Positions 8,317-17,204 of a stretch of DNA of 64,000 nucleotides are shown here, one piece after another. The first letter of the stretch is position 1, and every line of letters starts with the position of its first letter. The translations under genes were made by a program, and so were the position numbers. This DNA comes from G963668605 sp963668605. GTDB lineage: Bacteria; Acidobacteriota; Terriglobia; Bryobacterales; Bryobacteraceae. The stretch is taken from contig OY764903.1 in assembly GCA_963668605.1 (NCBI GenBank), forward strand, positions 4,836,001 to 4,900,000. The letters run 5' to 3'. The notes under the pieces are model-generated. The model worked only from the letters and a program-made list of their open reading frames with translations, did no database searches and was not told the DNA's origin.

Positions 8317-8805
8317 GTGCCCGGGAAAACGAATAGCAAATTGCAGCGTGAACTGAAACAGACCAAACCATTTGAGTCGCTCTCACAGGAGGCCGTCCTG
8401 GGGCTCTTCCGGACGGCCGACCGATTGCGGCGGCGGGCTGCACGAGTGGTCGAAGCGCACGACTTGAGCCTGGAGCAGTACAACGTGCTGCGCATCCTGC
8501 GCGGCGCCGGCAAAGAAGGGCTGCCCACGCTCGAAGTCGCGGCGCGCATGATCGAGGAGTTCCCGGCCATTACACGACTCATGGACAAGCTCGAAACCAA
8601 GCAGTTGGTGCGGCGCGAGCGCTGTCCGCGCGACCGCAGGCAGGTGCTCTGCTGGATCACGCCGGCGGGCGTAGATTTGCTCGGGACACTAGACGATCCG
8701 GTGCGGCGCAACAACCGCGAGAGCGTCAAGATGCTGGGCGAGCGCGAGTTAAAGACGCTCATCACACTGCTCGAAAAAGTACGGGAAGACGACAAAACTC
8801 AATAG
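8317..8805 (+). CDS. MarR-family transcriptional regulator
   Basis: A 162-residue winged-helix regulator. The segment LSLEQYNVLRILRGAGKEGLPTLEVAARMIEEFPAITRLMDKLETKQLVRRERCPRDRRQVL covers the MarR fold, with the recognition helix around PAITRLMDKLE and the wing at CPRDRRQV. The GTG start at 8317 lies only 6 nt past the -10 box and has no room for a ribosome binding site, consistent with leaderless translation. It is followed after 10 bases by yceI. MarR-YceI pairing is common and suggests that the regulator controls the YceI lipocalin-like protein in response to a small lipophilic ligand or stress. Confidence 0.9.
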   Translation: MPGKTNSKLQRELKQTKPFESLSQEAVLGLFRTADRLRRRAARVVEAHDLSLEQYNVLRILRGAGKEGLPTLEVAARMIEEFPAITRLMDKLETKQLVRRERCPRDRRQVLCWITPAGVDLLGTLDDPVRRNNRESVKMLGERELKTLITLLEKVREDDKTQ

Positions 8806-8815
8806 GGGAAAACAA

Positions 8816-9394
8816 ATGAAACGAACATTGCTCACTATGATTATCCTGGCGCCGGCGGCGCTTTTGGCGGCAGACTACACCATCGACACGGCGCACTCTT
8901 CCGCACAGTTCTCGGTCAAGCACCTGATGGTCTCGAACGTCAAGGGCGAGTTTGGAAAAGTAACGGGTAAGGCCGTGTGGGATCCCAACAATCTCGCCGC
9001 CAGCAGTGTGGAAGCGGTGATCGACGCGAGTACGATCAATACGCGTGAACCGAAGCGCGACGAGCATCTCAAGAGTCCCGATTTCTTCGATGTCGCGAAG
9101 TTCCCGTCGATCCGATTCACCAGCAAGAAGTTCTATCGCGAAGGCGGGGCTCTCAAGATCGCAGGCAATCTGACCTTGCATGGTGTGACTCGCGCTGTCG
9201 TACTGAACGTGGACGGCCCCACCCCGGAGATCAAGGACCCATGGGGCAACCAGAGAATCGGAGCCACTGCCAGCACGAAGATCAATCGCGGCGACTTCGG
9301 GCTGACCTGGAACAAGGCGCTCGAAGCGGGCGGCGTGATGGTGGGCGACGAGGTCGCGATTACTCTCGACATCGAGTTGACCAGGCAGAAGTAG
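8816..9394 (+). CDS. YceI-family periplasmic protein
   Basis: Signal peptide (MKRTLLTMIILAPAALLAA) followed by the YceI lipocalin-like barrel: YTIDTAHSSAQFSVKHLMVSNVKGEFGKVTG, the stretch IDASTINTREPKRDEHLKSPDFFDVAKFPSIRFTSKKF, then GNLTLHGVTRAVVLNV and GDEVAITLDIELTRQK. Family members bind polyisoprenoids or amphiphiles in the periplasm. The length (192 residues) is normal. AGGGGAA precedes the ATG. It is co-transcribed with marR. Confidence 0.95.
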   Translation: MKRTLLTMIILAPAALLAADYTIDTAHSSAQFSVKHLMVSNVKGEFGKVTGKAVWDPNNLAASSVEAVIDASTINTREPKRDEHLKSPDFFDVAKFPSIRFTSKKFYREGGALKIAGNLTLHGVTRAVVLNVDGPTPEIKDPWGNQRIGATASTKINRGDFGLTWNKALEAGGVMVGDEVAITLDIELTRQK

Positions 9395-9396
9395 CC

Positions 9397-11067
9397 CTAC
9401 GAACTGTGCCGGATCAACTGTTCCGCATTCTTGAGCGCTTCGGTCGTGAGTTGCTCGCCGGAGAGCATCCGTCCAATCTCACGGGTGCGATCGGCGGGGC
9501 TGAGTTCGTCGATCACGACGACCGTGCGCCCGTTGACCTCGCGCTTTTCCACCGCGTAATGGTGGTCGGCGAACCCGGCCACCTGCGGCAGATGCGTTAC
9601 GCACAGCACCTGGCTGTGCAGCGAGAGTTGCTTCAAGCGCCGGCCCACGGCCTCGCCGGCGCGTCCGCCGATGCCGGCATCGACTTCGTCAAAAACGAGA
9701 CTGCGCGGAACCGCTCCGGTCTTTCCAGTGGCAATGCACGTCTTCAGCGCGAGCGCGATGCGCGAGGCCTCGCCGCCGGAGGCGATCTTGTCCAGCGGCT
9801 TCGGCTCTTCGCCGACGTTCGGCGAAACCAGAAACGAAATCGCGTCGCAGCCGCGCGCCGACCACTCGGCCGCCGCGAACTGGATGCGGAACACCGTGCG
9901 CTCCATGGCTAGCGACTTGAGTTCCTTCTCTACATTTCGCTCCAACTTGCGCGCCGCGTCGCTGCGCTGCCCGCTCAACTTCGCCGCCGCCGTCTGGAAC
10001 AGGGTTGCTAGCCGCTGCTGCTCCTGAATCAATTTCGCGCGGCGTTCATTGGCCGATTCGAGCGCGTCGAGTTGCGTGCGCACTTCTTCCAGAAAGCCCA
10101 GAATCTCAGGTAGCGAGGCGCCGTACTTGCGCTTGAGCTTTTCGATGGCGGCCAGACGCGACTCCACCTGTTCCAGCCTGGCCGGGTCGGCCTCCAGTTT
10201 CGAGAGATAGCCGCGCAGCGTATGCGAAGCTTCCTCCAAGGCGATAGCCGCGGGCTTCAACGCCTCGACGGTCTCGTGCAGGCTGGCGTCGATGCGGCCG
10301 AGTTCCTCCAGGCGGCGCAGCGCCAGGCGGACCTGTCCGGTCGCGGCCTCGGGAGAATCGTAGAGCGCGTTGTAGGCGACATTGGCGTGCTCCTCCAGCT
10401 TCGACACGTTTTGAAGAACGAGGCGTTCCTGCATGAGTGCCGTATCCTCACCGGGTTTCAGATCCGCACTCTCGATTTCGCGGAGCTGGAACTTCCATAG
10501 ATCGGCCAGTCGCAACTTGTCTCTTTCGGCCTGGTCGAGAGCTTCCAGTTCGCGCGCGCAAGCGTGCCATTCGCGGTACAAGCGCGCCGTCTCTTCGAGC
10601 GCCGCGGCATCGCCGGCGAAGGCGTCGAGCATGTCGAGTTGCGAGTCCGCGGCGAAGAGCGCCTGCTGATCGTGCTGGCCGTGGATGTCGCCGAGCAGCG
10701 GTGCGATCTCGCGCAGCAGCGAGGCGGTGACGGGGCGGCTGGCGGCAAACGCGCGCGATTTGCCGTTCGGCAGAATTTCGCGTTCGAGCAGCAGTTCGCC
10801 GTCCTCGAGTTCGATGCCGGCCGCGTCGAGTGCCGTGCGGAGAGCAGCGGGATCGGGCACCTCAAAGAGGCCGGAGATGCGCGCACGCTCCGCACCCGTC
10901 CGAACCATCTCAGCCGAGCCGCGCCCGCCAAAAAGCAGTCCAAGCGCATCCACCACGAGGGACTTGCCGCTGCCCGTCTCGCCGGTGAGCAGATTCAAAC
11001 CGCGATGGAAGCGCACGCGCAGGCGTTCCACCACCGCGTAATTTTCCACCACGAGTTCGACAAGCAT
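9397..11067 (-). CDS. recN: DNA repair protein RecN
   Basis: An SMC-like ATPase that acts early in double-strand break repair. It is 556 residues long. The N-terminus LVENYAVVERLRVRFHRGLNLLTGETGSGKS includes the Walker A loop (residues 29-36). A central coiled coil runs through the E/K/R-rich middle. The C-terminal head carries LVSPNVGEEPKPLDKIASGGEASRIALALK (signature) and the Walker B VFDEVDAGIGGRAGEAVGRRLKQLS, then QVLCVTHLPQVAGFADHH. The gene is monocistronic on the minus strand and its 3' end nearly touches yceI, so the two transcripts converge. Confidence 0.97.
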   Translation of the reverse strand: MLVELVVENYAVVERLRVRFHRGLNLLTGETGSGKSLVVDALGLLFGGRGSAEMVRTGAERARISGLFEVPDPAALRTALDAAGIELEDGELLLEREILPNGKSRAFAASRPVTASLLREIAPLLGDIHGQHDQQALFAADSQLDMLDAFAGDAAALEETARLYREWHACARELEALDQAERDKLRLADLWKFQLREIESADLKPGEDTALMQERLVLQNVSKLEEHANVAYNALYDSPEAATGQVRLALRRLEELGRIDASLHETVEALKPAAIALEEASHTLRGYLSKLEADPARLEQVESRLAAIEKLKRKYGASLPEILGFLEEVRTQLDALESANERRAKLIQEQQRLATLFQTAAAKLSGQRSDAARKLERNVEKELKSLAMERTVFRIQFAAAEWSARGCDAISFLVSPNVGEEPKPLDKIASGGEASRIALALKTCIATGKTGAVPRSLVFDEVDAGIGGRAGEAVGRRLKQLSLHSQVLCVTHLPQVAGFADHHYAVEKREVNGRTVVVIDELSPADRTREIGRMLSGEQLTTEALKNAEQLIRHSS

Positions 11068-11171
11068 TCCTGCCCATTATAACGGCCGCGCGCTTCGTCC
11101 TTTTGCGAGCCGCGTGCGTCTCTTAAGGAAGGCAACAACCCCGCGCGGCAACATACGAAGGCGGTAATGTT

Positions 11172-11214
11172 TTGGGCCTATGGCCGTGAACGGGCTATGA
11201 TGAGTGTTTAGGAG
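11172..11214 (+). promoter_or_regulatory. Tol-Pal operon promoter and ribosome binding site
   Basis: TTGGGC (11172-11177), an 18-bp spacer and TATGAT (11196-11201) place the transcription start near 11208. AGGAG at 11210-11214 follows. This geometry rules out a GTG at 11204 as the tolQ start and favours TTG at 11222. Confidence 0.5.
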
Positions 11215-11221
11215 CGAGGCA

Positions 11222-11908
11222 TTGACCCTAACTTCCGGCATTGCGTTTTTCTTGCAGGTGAGCATCTGGGAACTGGTGTCAACCAGTACGCCAATCCCGA
11301 TGGCCGTCCTGATTATCCTCTTGCTGCTCTCTGTGCTTTCCTGGGCGATTATCTTCTCCAAGTGGAACTCATTTAGAGAAGCACGCACATCGAATCTCCG
11401 CTTTCAGCGCGCCTTCCGCAAGGCCGCGGACTTGAACGCGGTCGCGCTGGCGAGCGAGCAATTTCCGAAATCTCCGATGGTGGCCGTTTTCGATTACGGC
11501 TTCGAGGAGTTCGACCGCCAGGTGAAGACGCGCGGACGCCTGGTGAATCCGGTTGCGCTGGAACGCAACTTGCAGATCGGCGTGAGCGAAGAGGTAGCCA
11601 AGCTGGAAAAGAACATGAGCTGGCTGGCGACCGCCGCTTCCGTTTCGCCCTTCATTGGATTGTTCGGAACCGTGATGGGCATCATCGACGCGTTTCAGGC
11701 GCTCGGCATGTCGGGCAGCGTGAGCCTGCGCGTGGTGGCGCCAGGCATCGCGCACGCCTTGGTAGCGACCGCGGTTGGCCTGGCGGCGGCGATTCCCGCA
11801 GCGGTTTTCTATAACCACTTCGGCCACGTCGTAAAAGAGATCGGGACGCGGATGGAGGACTTCTGTCTGGAGTTTCTGAACACCGCGGAACGGAGCGCTG
11901 GAGGTTAA
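11222..11908 (+). CDS. tolQ: TolQ/ExbB-type proton channel subunit
   Basis: Inner-membrane subunit of the proton-driven Tol motor, which keeps the outer membrane attached during division. Membrane segments are visible at roughly residues 22-45 (MAVLIILLLLSVLSWAIIFSKW) and in the MotA/TolQ/ExbB core (SWLATAASVSPFIGLFGTVMGIIDAFQALG...VVAPGIAHALVATAVGLAAAIPAAVFYNHF), which holds the TM2-TM3 pore helices. I use TTG 11222 with AGGAG 7 nt upstream (228 residues), because GTG 11204 lies before the predicted mRNA start. It is the first gene of the Tol-Pal operon. Confidence 0.93.
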   Translation: MTLTSGIAFFLQVSIWELVSTSTPIPMAVLIILLLLSVLSWAIIFSKWNSFREARTSNLRFQRAFRKAADLNAVALASEQFPKSPMVAVFDYGFEEFDRQVKTRGRLVNPVALERNLQIGVSEEVAKLEKNMSWLATAASVSPFIGLFGTVMGIIDAFQALGMSGSVSLRVVAPGIAHALVATAVGLAAAIPAAVFYNHFGHVVKEIGTRMEDFCLEFLNTAERSAGG

Positions 11909-11911
11909 CCA

Positions 11912-12367
11912 ATGGCGTTCTCATTCAGCAGCGGCGGGCGCGGACGGCGGCGCTTCGGCGGTCATGGAGCGATGTCCGAGATGAGCGTCGTGCCGCTCGT
12001 CGACGTGGTACTGGTGCTGCTGATCATCTTCATGCTCACGGCGGGTGCGATGGAGTTCGGACTCGACGTGCAGGTCCCCAAGGTGAAGCAACTGCGCGAG
12101 ACCGCGGAAGAGATGCCCGTGATCAGCATCACGCGCGACGGAGAGATCTACCTCAACGAGAAGGCGGCAAACATCAACTCGCTGCCGGAAGAGGTGCGTG
12201 CGAAATTTCCAAATGCGAAGGGCGTGTATCTCAAGGCAGACAAGCAGACGTCCTGGGATCCGATTGCACAAGTAATCAGCGAGCTCGGGCTGAAACGGCG
12301 CGGGCGGCCCGGCCTGGAAGTAAAGGTCGTGACACAACCCGAGGACTCCGGCGGAAAGCGAAAGTAG
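11912..12367 (+). CDS. tolR: TolR/ExbD-type motor subunit
   Basis: A 151-residue protein with one membrane helix (VVPLVDVVLVLLIIFMLTAGAM). The conserved Asp in VPLVDVVLVLLIIFM is the proton-relay residue of TolR/ExbD. The periplasmic part has the family pattern PVISITRDGEIYLNEK and YLKADKQTSWDPIAQVISELGLKR. A GGAGG motif spans the tolQ stop, 3 bases upstream. It works in a TolQ-TolR complex. Confidence 0.95.
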   Translation: MAFSFSSGGRGRRRFGGHGAMSEMSVVPLVDVVLVLLIIFMLTAGAMEFGLDVQVPKVKQLRETAEEMPVISITRDGEIYLNEKAANINSLPEEVRAKFPNAKGVYLKADKQTSWDPIAQVISELGLKRRGRPGLEVKVVTQPEDSGGKRK

Positions 12368-12370
12368 CGG

Positions 12371-13159
12371 ATGGCTGCGCGCACGGACATCCTGGAGTAT
12401 CGCGAATCCCTCCGGATTCCGTTGGCGGGGTCCGTGCTGTTCCACGCGCTGCTGTTTGGCAGTCTACTCGGTTACGCCTGGTGGGAGAATCGCGGGCGGG
12501 AACCATTCGGTTCGCCGAATCCGGGTGGTGGCGCAACCACGATTACGCCGGTAAGCCAGATCAACCTGCCTTCCGTGGGCGGCATTGTGAATCCGGTGGC
12601 GAACGACACGGAATCGCGCGTGCCGCTGCCGCCGAAAGAAGCGAAGGCGAAAGAGAAAGCGCCGCCCGACGATTCGGACGCGATTGCGCTCAAAACCAAG
12701 CGGCAGAGGAAGCATCCGTCGGAAATTGCGGCGAGCGCGCAGCAATATCGTCCAAAAGATGCAAACCGGCCGAACCAGGTGTACAGCTCAGCGGGCCAGG
12801 CGGCCTCGACACCGATGTTCGGCAGCACGTCGGGAGGCGGAGTCGGCATCGGGCAGGGCGGCAGCATGGGGACGCGCTTCGGCTGGTACGAGCAGATGCT
12901 GCGGGAGAAGGTGGGGAGCAAGTGGCGCGTGAGCGACGTCGATCCGCGTTTGCAGACAGCGCCGCCGGTGATCGTGATCTTCGAAGTGTTGCGCGACGGT
13001 TCCGTGCGCAATATCCGGCTCCTGCAACGCAGTGGCAATTACGAGTTGGATATGTCGGCGCAGCGCGCGGTAACCGAGGCCTCGCCCTTCCAACCACTGC
13101 CGCCAGGCTATGAACGCAACTCCGCGAGTATCGAATTCTGGTTCCAATTAAAGAGATGA
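12371..13159 (+). CDS. TonB/TolA-like energy transducer
   Basis: Occupies the tolA position. One membrane anchor lies near residues 18-36 (LAGSVLFHALLFGSLLGYAWW). A proline-, lysine- and glycine-rich periplasmic linker follows (about 40-165), then a TonB_C-type domain (WYEQMLREKVGSKWRVSDVDPRLQTAPPVIVIFEVLRDGSVRNIRLLQRSGNYELDMSAQRAVTEASPFQPLPPGY). By position it should couple TolQR to Pal/TolB. The C-terminal domain is of the TonB type rather than a classical TolA domain III, which is usual outside proteobacteria. Its stop overlaps the tolB ATG (ATGA). Confidence 0.88.
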   Translation: MAARTDILEYRESLRIPLAGSVLFHALLFGSLLGYAWWENRGREPFGSPNPGGGATTITPVSQINLPSVGGIVNPVANDTESRVPLPPKEAKAKEKAPPDDSDAIALKTKRQRKHPSEIAASAQQYRPKDANRPNQVYSSAGQAASTPMFGSTSGGGVGIGQGGSMGTRFGWYEQMLREKVGSKWRVSDVDPRLQTAPPVIVIFEVLRDGSVRNIRLLQRSGNYELDMSAQRAVTEASPFQPLPPGYERNSASIEFWFQLKR

Positions 13160-14523
13160 AAAAGACCACGTTGACCATCGTTCTGGGAATCGCCGCTGTG
13201 TTGGCGCTCTGTGCGCAGCAGAGCGACATTGTCATCAAGCTGATGAGCGGTGAGCGCGCCGTGATCGCCGTGCCTGACTTTCGAGGCTCGGGCGACGCGC
13301 AGCGGCTTATGGCGACTTTCAATGAAACGCTGTGGAACGACCTGCAAGGCGCGGGCATGTTCAAGATGGCGCCGAAGAGCATGTATCCGATACAGGCGCC
13401 GCAGCAGCCGCGCGATTTCAAAGCTCCGATGGTGAGCGGGAACCGTCCGCCCGTCAGCCAAGGCCCGTGGCTCACGGACTGGTCCCAACCGCCGGTGAGC
13501 GCCAATTATTTGGCGTTCGGCTATGCCGCCGTGCAGGACAACCAACTCGTCGCTTTCGGATATCTTTACAACGTGACTGTGGCAGACATCGCGGGCGCGC
13601 AGGCGCTGGGCAAGCCATACTTCGGCCCGCTGACCGAAGACGGTGCGCGCAAAGTGGCGCATGAGTTCGCCGCGGACATCCTGAGCCAATTCGGTGCGAA
13701 GACGCTGTTCGGAACAAAGATCTACTTTGTCTCGGATCGCAGCGGCAAAGGCACGAAGGAAATCTGGTCGATGGATCCGGACGGCGCCAATCAGCAGCAG
13801 TTGACGTTCTACAAGAGCATCTCGACGATGCCTGCCGTTTCGCCGGACAACACAAAGATCGCCTTTACTACTTTTGCGAAGGGCACGCCGCAGATTGCGA
13901 TCCACTCGCTGACGACGAAGAACAGGCTGAATTTCTTCAATCAGAACGCTTCGCTGAACGCAACGGCCGACTTCGCGCCAGATGGAAAACGGCTGGTGTA
14001 TGCGTCTTCGGTGTCCGGCGTCGCGCAGATTTATTCGGCGAATGTGGATGGCAGCGGCGTTCGGCGGATCTCGACTGCGCGCGCAATCGAGGTGGAGCCG
14101 AAGATCAATCCGAAGAATCCGGCGGAGATGGTTTTCGTGTCGGGTCGCTCCGGACTACCGCAAGTATATAAAATGAATATGGACGGTGCCGATGTAATGC
14201 GACTCTCGGACGGAAATGGCGAAGCAGTCAACCCGTCGTGGCATCCCGATGGACAACACATTGCATTTGCCTGGACGAAAGGATTCGATCCGGGCAACTA
14301 CAATATCTTCATTATGGATGTCGCGTCGCGGCAGGTTGTGCAGTTGACACACGCTTCGGGACGCAACGAGAATCCAAGTTGGGCGCCGGACGGCCGGCAC
14401 ATCGTCTTTTCGTCCAGCCGCAGCGGTTCGATGCAGATCTGGACCATGCTTGCCAACGGATCGAACGCTGTGCAGTTGACCAATCAGGGCCGCAATGAAA
14501 AGCCCGTTTGGAGCCGTCAGTAG
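13156..14523 (+). CDS. tolB: Tol-Pal system beta-propeller protein TolB
   Basis: Periplasmic TolB interacts with Pal and the outer membrane. The 455-residue product has a signal peptide (KKTTLTIVLGIAAVLALCAQQ), an N-terminal alpha/beta domain (VIAVPDFRGSGDAQRLMATFNETLWNDLQGAGMF) and a six-bladed WD40-like propeller. The repeats are visible as FVSDRSGKGTKEIWSMDPDGAN, PAVSPDNTKIAF, NPSWHPDGQHIAFAW and NPSWAPDGRHIVFSSSRSG. It is translationally coupled to the preceding gene by ATGA overlap. Confidence 0.96.
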   Translation: MKKTTLTIVLGIAAVLALCAQQSDIVIKLMSGERAVIAVPDFRGSGDAQRLMATFNETLWNDLQGAGMFKMAPKSMYPIQAPQQPRDFKAPMVSGNRPPVSQGPWLTDWSQPPVSANYLAFGYAAVQDNQLVAFGYLYNVTVADIAGAQALGKPYFGPLTEDGARKVAHEFAADILSQFGAKTLFGTKIYFVSDRSGKGTKEIWSMDPDGANQQQLTFYKSISTMPAVSPDNTKIAFTTFAKGTPQIAIHSLTTKNRLNFFNQNASLNATADFAPDGKRLVYASSVSGVAQIYSANVDGSGVRRISTARAIEVEPKINPKNPAEMVFVSGRSGLPQVYKMNMDGADVMRLSDGNGEAVNPSWHPDGQHIAFAWTKGFDPGNYNIFIMDVASRQVVQLTHASGRNENPSWAPDGRHIVFSSSRSGSMQIWTMLANGSNAVQLTNQGRNEKPVWSRQ

Positions 14524-14640
14524 CAGAGTTCAATGATGAAGCCGAATCGCGACATTGACGACGGGATTGGTAACACGCCCGCGAATCCCGCGCCGCGATT
14601 CCGAGGGCGTTTTCAGAACATCAGGAGGCTAACGTTTAAG

Positions 14641-15423
14641 ATGAACATGCGCAGATTTAGCGCCATCGCACTCACAGGATCACTATTTATGTTCGCGGCC
14701 GGCTGTAAGAAAAAAGCAGCCGTCGCACCACCGCCGCCGCCACCCAAGGTGGAGCAGCCGGCTCCGGCTCCGGCGCCGCCGCAGAAGCCAGTGATTGCCA
14801 GTTTCACTGCGGAACCCGCAACGATTGAACGCGGACAATCGTCGACGCTGCGCTGGTCGGTGCAGGGTGCAACTCAAGTCAAGATCACCCCGGGCCTCGA
14901 TTTCGTCGTGGCGTCCGATAACCGGCAGGTGTATCCGAGCAGCACTACAACTTACGAACTGGTTGCGACGGGCCCGGGCGGAAGCGCTCGTGCGACCGCG
15001 ACCGTGAATGTGACGGTGCCTGCGCCGCCGCCGCCCGCGCCCGTCGTTCAGAAGAAGTCGCTGAGCGAGCGTCTGGCGACGGAGATTCAAGACGCGTATT
15101 TCGACTACGACAAGAGCGATATCCGCGAGGATGCGCGAGCCGTTCTGTCGCGGAATTCCGACGCGCTCAAGGCGATCCTGGCGGACTATCCCGGCAGCGT
15201 CATTCTTGTGGAAGGCCACTGCGACGAGCGCGGCTCGGCGGAGTATAACCTTGGCCTGGGCGATCGGCGCGCCTCCGCGGCTCGCGATTTCCTTACGCAA
15301 CTCGGGGTTCCGGCCGCGATGCTGAAATCGGTCAGCTACGGCAAGGAGCGTCCGCAATGCACGGACGCCAATGAAGGCTGCTATCAGCAAAACCGCCGAG
15401 CGCATTTCAGCGCCGGTCAGTAG
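14641..15423 (+). CDS. pal: Peptidoglycan-associated lipoprotein Pal (OmpA family)
   Basis: I choose the ATG at 14641 because it gives a clean lipoprotein signal (MNMRRFSAIALTGSLFMFAAGC) with the lipidated Cys in FAAGC. An in-frame ATG at 14533 would bury the signal. AGGAGG lies 12 nt upstream, which is somewhat long. A Pro-rich linker and a ~60-residue Ig-like region (PVIASFTAEPATIERGQSSTLRWSVQGATQVKITP) precede the OmpA-like peptidoglycan-binding domain (AYFDYDKSDIREDARAVL...VEGHCDERGSAEYNLGLGDRRA...SYGKERPQC). The Ig-like insert is an addition to the minimal Pal. The domain binds meso-diaminopimelate of the wall. Confidence 0.94.
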   Translation: MNMRRFSAIALTGSLFMFAAGCKKKAAVAPPPPPPKVEQPAPAPAPPQKPVIASFTAEPATIERGQSSTLRWSVQGATQVKITPGLDFVVASDNRQVYPSSTTTYELVATGPGGSARATATVNVTVPAPPPPAPVVQKKSLSERLATEIQDAYFDYDKSDIREDARAVLSRNSDALKAILADYPGSVILVEGHCDERGSAEYNLGLGDRRASAARDFLTQLGVPAAMLKSVSYGKERPQCTDANEGCYQQNRRAHFSAGQ

Positions 15424-15436
15424 TTCATTTGGCTCT

Positions 15437-15473
15437 GGGCGGGTGGGGCGCACAAGCGGCGCTCCACCCGCCC
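15437..15473 (+). terminator. Strong hairpin between pal and cpoB
   Basis: GGGCGGGTGGGGCGC (15437-15451) pairs with GCGCTCCACCCGCCC (15459-15473), a 15-bp stem with one G-U pair and a 7-nt loop. No U-tract follows, so it may be an attenuator or an mRNA-stabilising or processing element that lowers cpoB output relative to pal. Confidence 0.5.
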
Positions 15474-15497
15474 GGTTCGATTACTCTGGAGAAGTCT

Positions 15498-16394
15498 ATG
15501 AAGCATCTGTGCGCGGCCCTGATCGTCTGCCTCTCGCTGCCGGCGGCCTACGGCCAGAAGAAAGAATACGTCGAAATCCAGCGCGATATCGCGATTTTAC
15601 AGGACAGCATGAGAGCCCTGCAAAACTCGTTAAACGACAAGCTGGCGGAATTGAAAGTATTGTCGCAGCAATCGCTGGACGCCTCGACGAAGGCTAACAC
15701 CGGTGTCGCGGTTCTCGAAAGCGGCATCCGCGACCGGCTTCGCGAGCAGGAAAAGACCGTGGCCGCTCCGGTGGCGACGCTGAATGCGAAGCTCGACCAG
15801 ATGACCTCTGAGTTCCAGGGTTTGAAGGAAACGATCAACGACATGAACGCGCGCTTGAACAAGATGCAAACGAGCGTTGTCGATCTGGGCAACCAGATGA
15901 AGGTGATGGCGAATCCTCCTGCCGCACCGCCGGCCGGGCCGGGCGCCTCCGCAGGTCCGCCTCCCGGCATGACCGCGGCAGGCTTGTACGAGAACGCACG
16001 CCGCGACCAGATGGCAGGCCGCCTCGACCTCGCAATCCAGCAGTACACCGATTTTCTGCGTTATTTCGGCAACACGGATCTCGCGCCGAATGCGCAGTAC
16101 CAGATCGGCGAGGTGCAATACAATAAGGGCGAATTCGAAGCGGCGCTGCAGGCCTTCGATACCGTTCTGGCTCAGTATCCCGATAACGCCAAGACGCTCG
16201 ACGCACGCTACATGAAGGGCATGGCGCTTACGAAGATGAAGCAGCCGACCAAGGCAGCCCAGGAGTTCCGCGCAATCATCAAAGCATCGCCTTCCAGCGA
16301 GCACGCCACGCGATCGAAAGCGAGATTGAAGGAACTGGGGCTGCCTTACAGCGGCGCGGCCCCAGCCAAGTCGTCCAAGTCCCGCCAGCGCTAG
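15498..16394 (+). CDS. cpoB: Cell division coordinator CpoB (YbgF-like)
   Basis: The last gene of the Tol-Pal operon. The ATG at 15498 follows a GGAGAAG motif and gives a signal peptide (MKHLCAALIVCLSLPAAYGQ). A long helical coiled coil (about residues 25-140) is followed by a linker of Pro/Ala/Gly and three TPR-like repeats (AAGLYENARRDQMAGRLDLAIQQYTDFLRYF, APNAQYQIGEVQYNKGEFEAALQAFDTVLAQYP, LDARYMKGMALTKMKQPTKAAQEFRAIIKASP). CpoB links outer-membrane constriction by Tol-Pal with septal peptidoglycan synthesis. The order coiled coil then TPR matches the family. Confidence 0.92.
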   Translation: MKHLCAALIVCLSLPAAYGQKKEYVEIQRDIAILQDSMRALQNSLNDKLAELKVLSQQSLDASTKANTGVAVLESGIRDRLREQEKTVAAPVATLNAKLDQMTSEFQGLKETINDMNARLNKMQTSVVDLGNQMKVMANPPAAPPAGPGASAGPPPGMTAAGLYENARRDQMAGRLDLAIQQYTDFLRYFGNTDLAPNAQYQIGEVQYNKGEFEAALQAFDTVLAQYPDNAKTLDARYMKGMALTKMKQPTKAAQEFRAIIKASPSSEHATRSKARLKELGLPYSGAAPAKSSKSRQR

Positions 16395-16428
16395 CCCGCC
16401 CCCCTTCGCTCCTGATACATTCGGAGTC

Positions 16429-17154
16429 ATGGATCAGGACACCCCCACTCTCAGCACATACGAAGACCTTGCCAAGATGATCGACCACTCGCTCGTGCGT
16501 CCGGAATTATCGGACGTGCAAGTGGAAGAGGGCTGCCGGCTCGCCCGCCGCTACGGCGTCGCTTCCGTGTCTGTGCGCCCGTCGGATGCCGACCTGTGTG
16601 TTCGCTGGATGGAAGGCAGCGGCGTGGCCGTGGGCAGTCTCGTCGGATTTCCGCATGGTTCAGAGACGACGGCCGCGAAAATCTACCAGGCGCAGGATTT
16701 ATTGCGCCGCGGCGTGACAGAGATCGACATGGTACTAAACATTGGCAAGCTGATCTCCCGGCAGTTTCAGTATGTTGAATCCGAATTGCTGCAAATAGCC
16801 AATCTCTGCCACCAATCGGGCGCGATCTTGAAGGTGATTCTCGAGAACGCTTATCTTAGCGAAGATCTCAAAATCATCGCTTGCAAAATTTGCAAACGTA
16901 CAGACGTGGACTTTGCAAAGAGTTCCACGGCATTCGCACCCACTGGAGCGACCCCTGAAGACCTACGCCTGATGGTGCGGATCTGCGGGGACAAGGTGAA
17001 GGTGAAGGCCGCTGGTGGAGTGCGCACGCTCGAAAAGGCGCTGGAAGTGCGCGAGATCGGCTGTGCGCGATTCGGAACCACGGCGACCGCAGCCATCCTG
17101 GACGCCTGGACGCAAAAGCTGGCGGCACAGGCCGCCGCGGAGGCCAGCTCATAG
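16429..17154 (+). CDS. deoC: Deoxyribose-phosphate aldolase
   Basis: Cleaves 2-deoxyribose-5-phosphate to glyceraldehyde-3-phosphate and acetaldehyde via a Schiff base. The 241-residue barrel has the expected catalytic set: Asp in TEIDMVLN (D100), Lys in ILKVILE (K135), the Schiff-base Lys in VDFAKSSTAF (K164), and the second Lys in VKVKAAGGVRT (K193). The start ATG follows CGGAG closely. It is the same strand as aroDE downstream (50-bp gap), but no functional link is evident. Confidence 0.95.
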   Translation: MDQDTPTLSTYEDLAKMIDHSLVRPELSDVQVEEGCRLARRYGVASVSVRPSDADLCVRWMEGSGVAVGSLVGFPHGSETTAAKIYQAQDLLRRGVTEIDMVLNIGKLISRQFQYVESELLQIANLCHQSGAILKVILENAYLSEDLKIIACKICKRTDVDFAKSSTAFAPTGATPEDLRLMVRICGDKVKVKAAGGVRTLEKALEVREIGCARFGTTATAAILDAWTQKLAAQAAAEASS

Positions 17155-17204
17155 TTTCGTCTTCGGGATTCCCGCTACTGTGGTAATCTTAGGAATTTCA
17201 ATCT

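Noticed and set aside
11204..11224. GTG at 11204 as tolQ start
   Set aside because: It lies upstream of the predicted transcription start and before the AGGAG ribosome binding site; TTG 11222 fits better.
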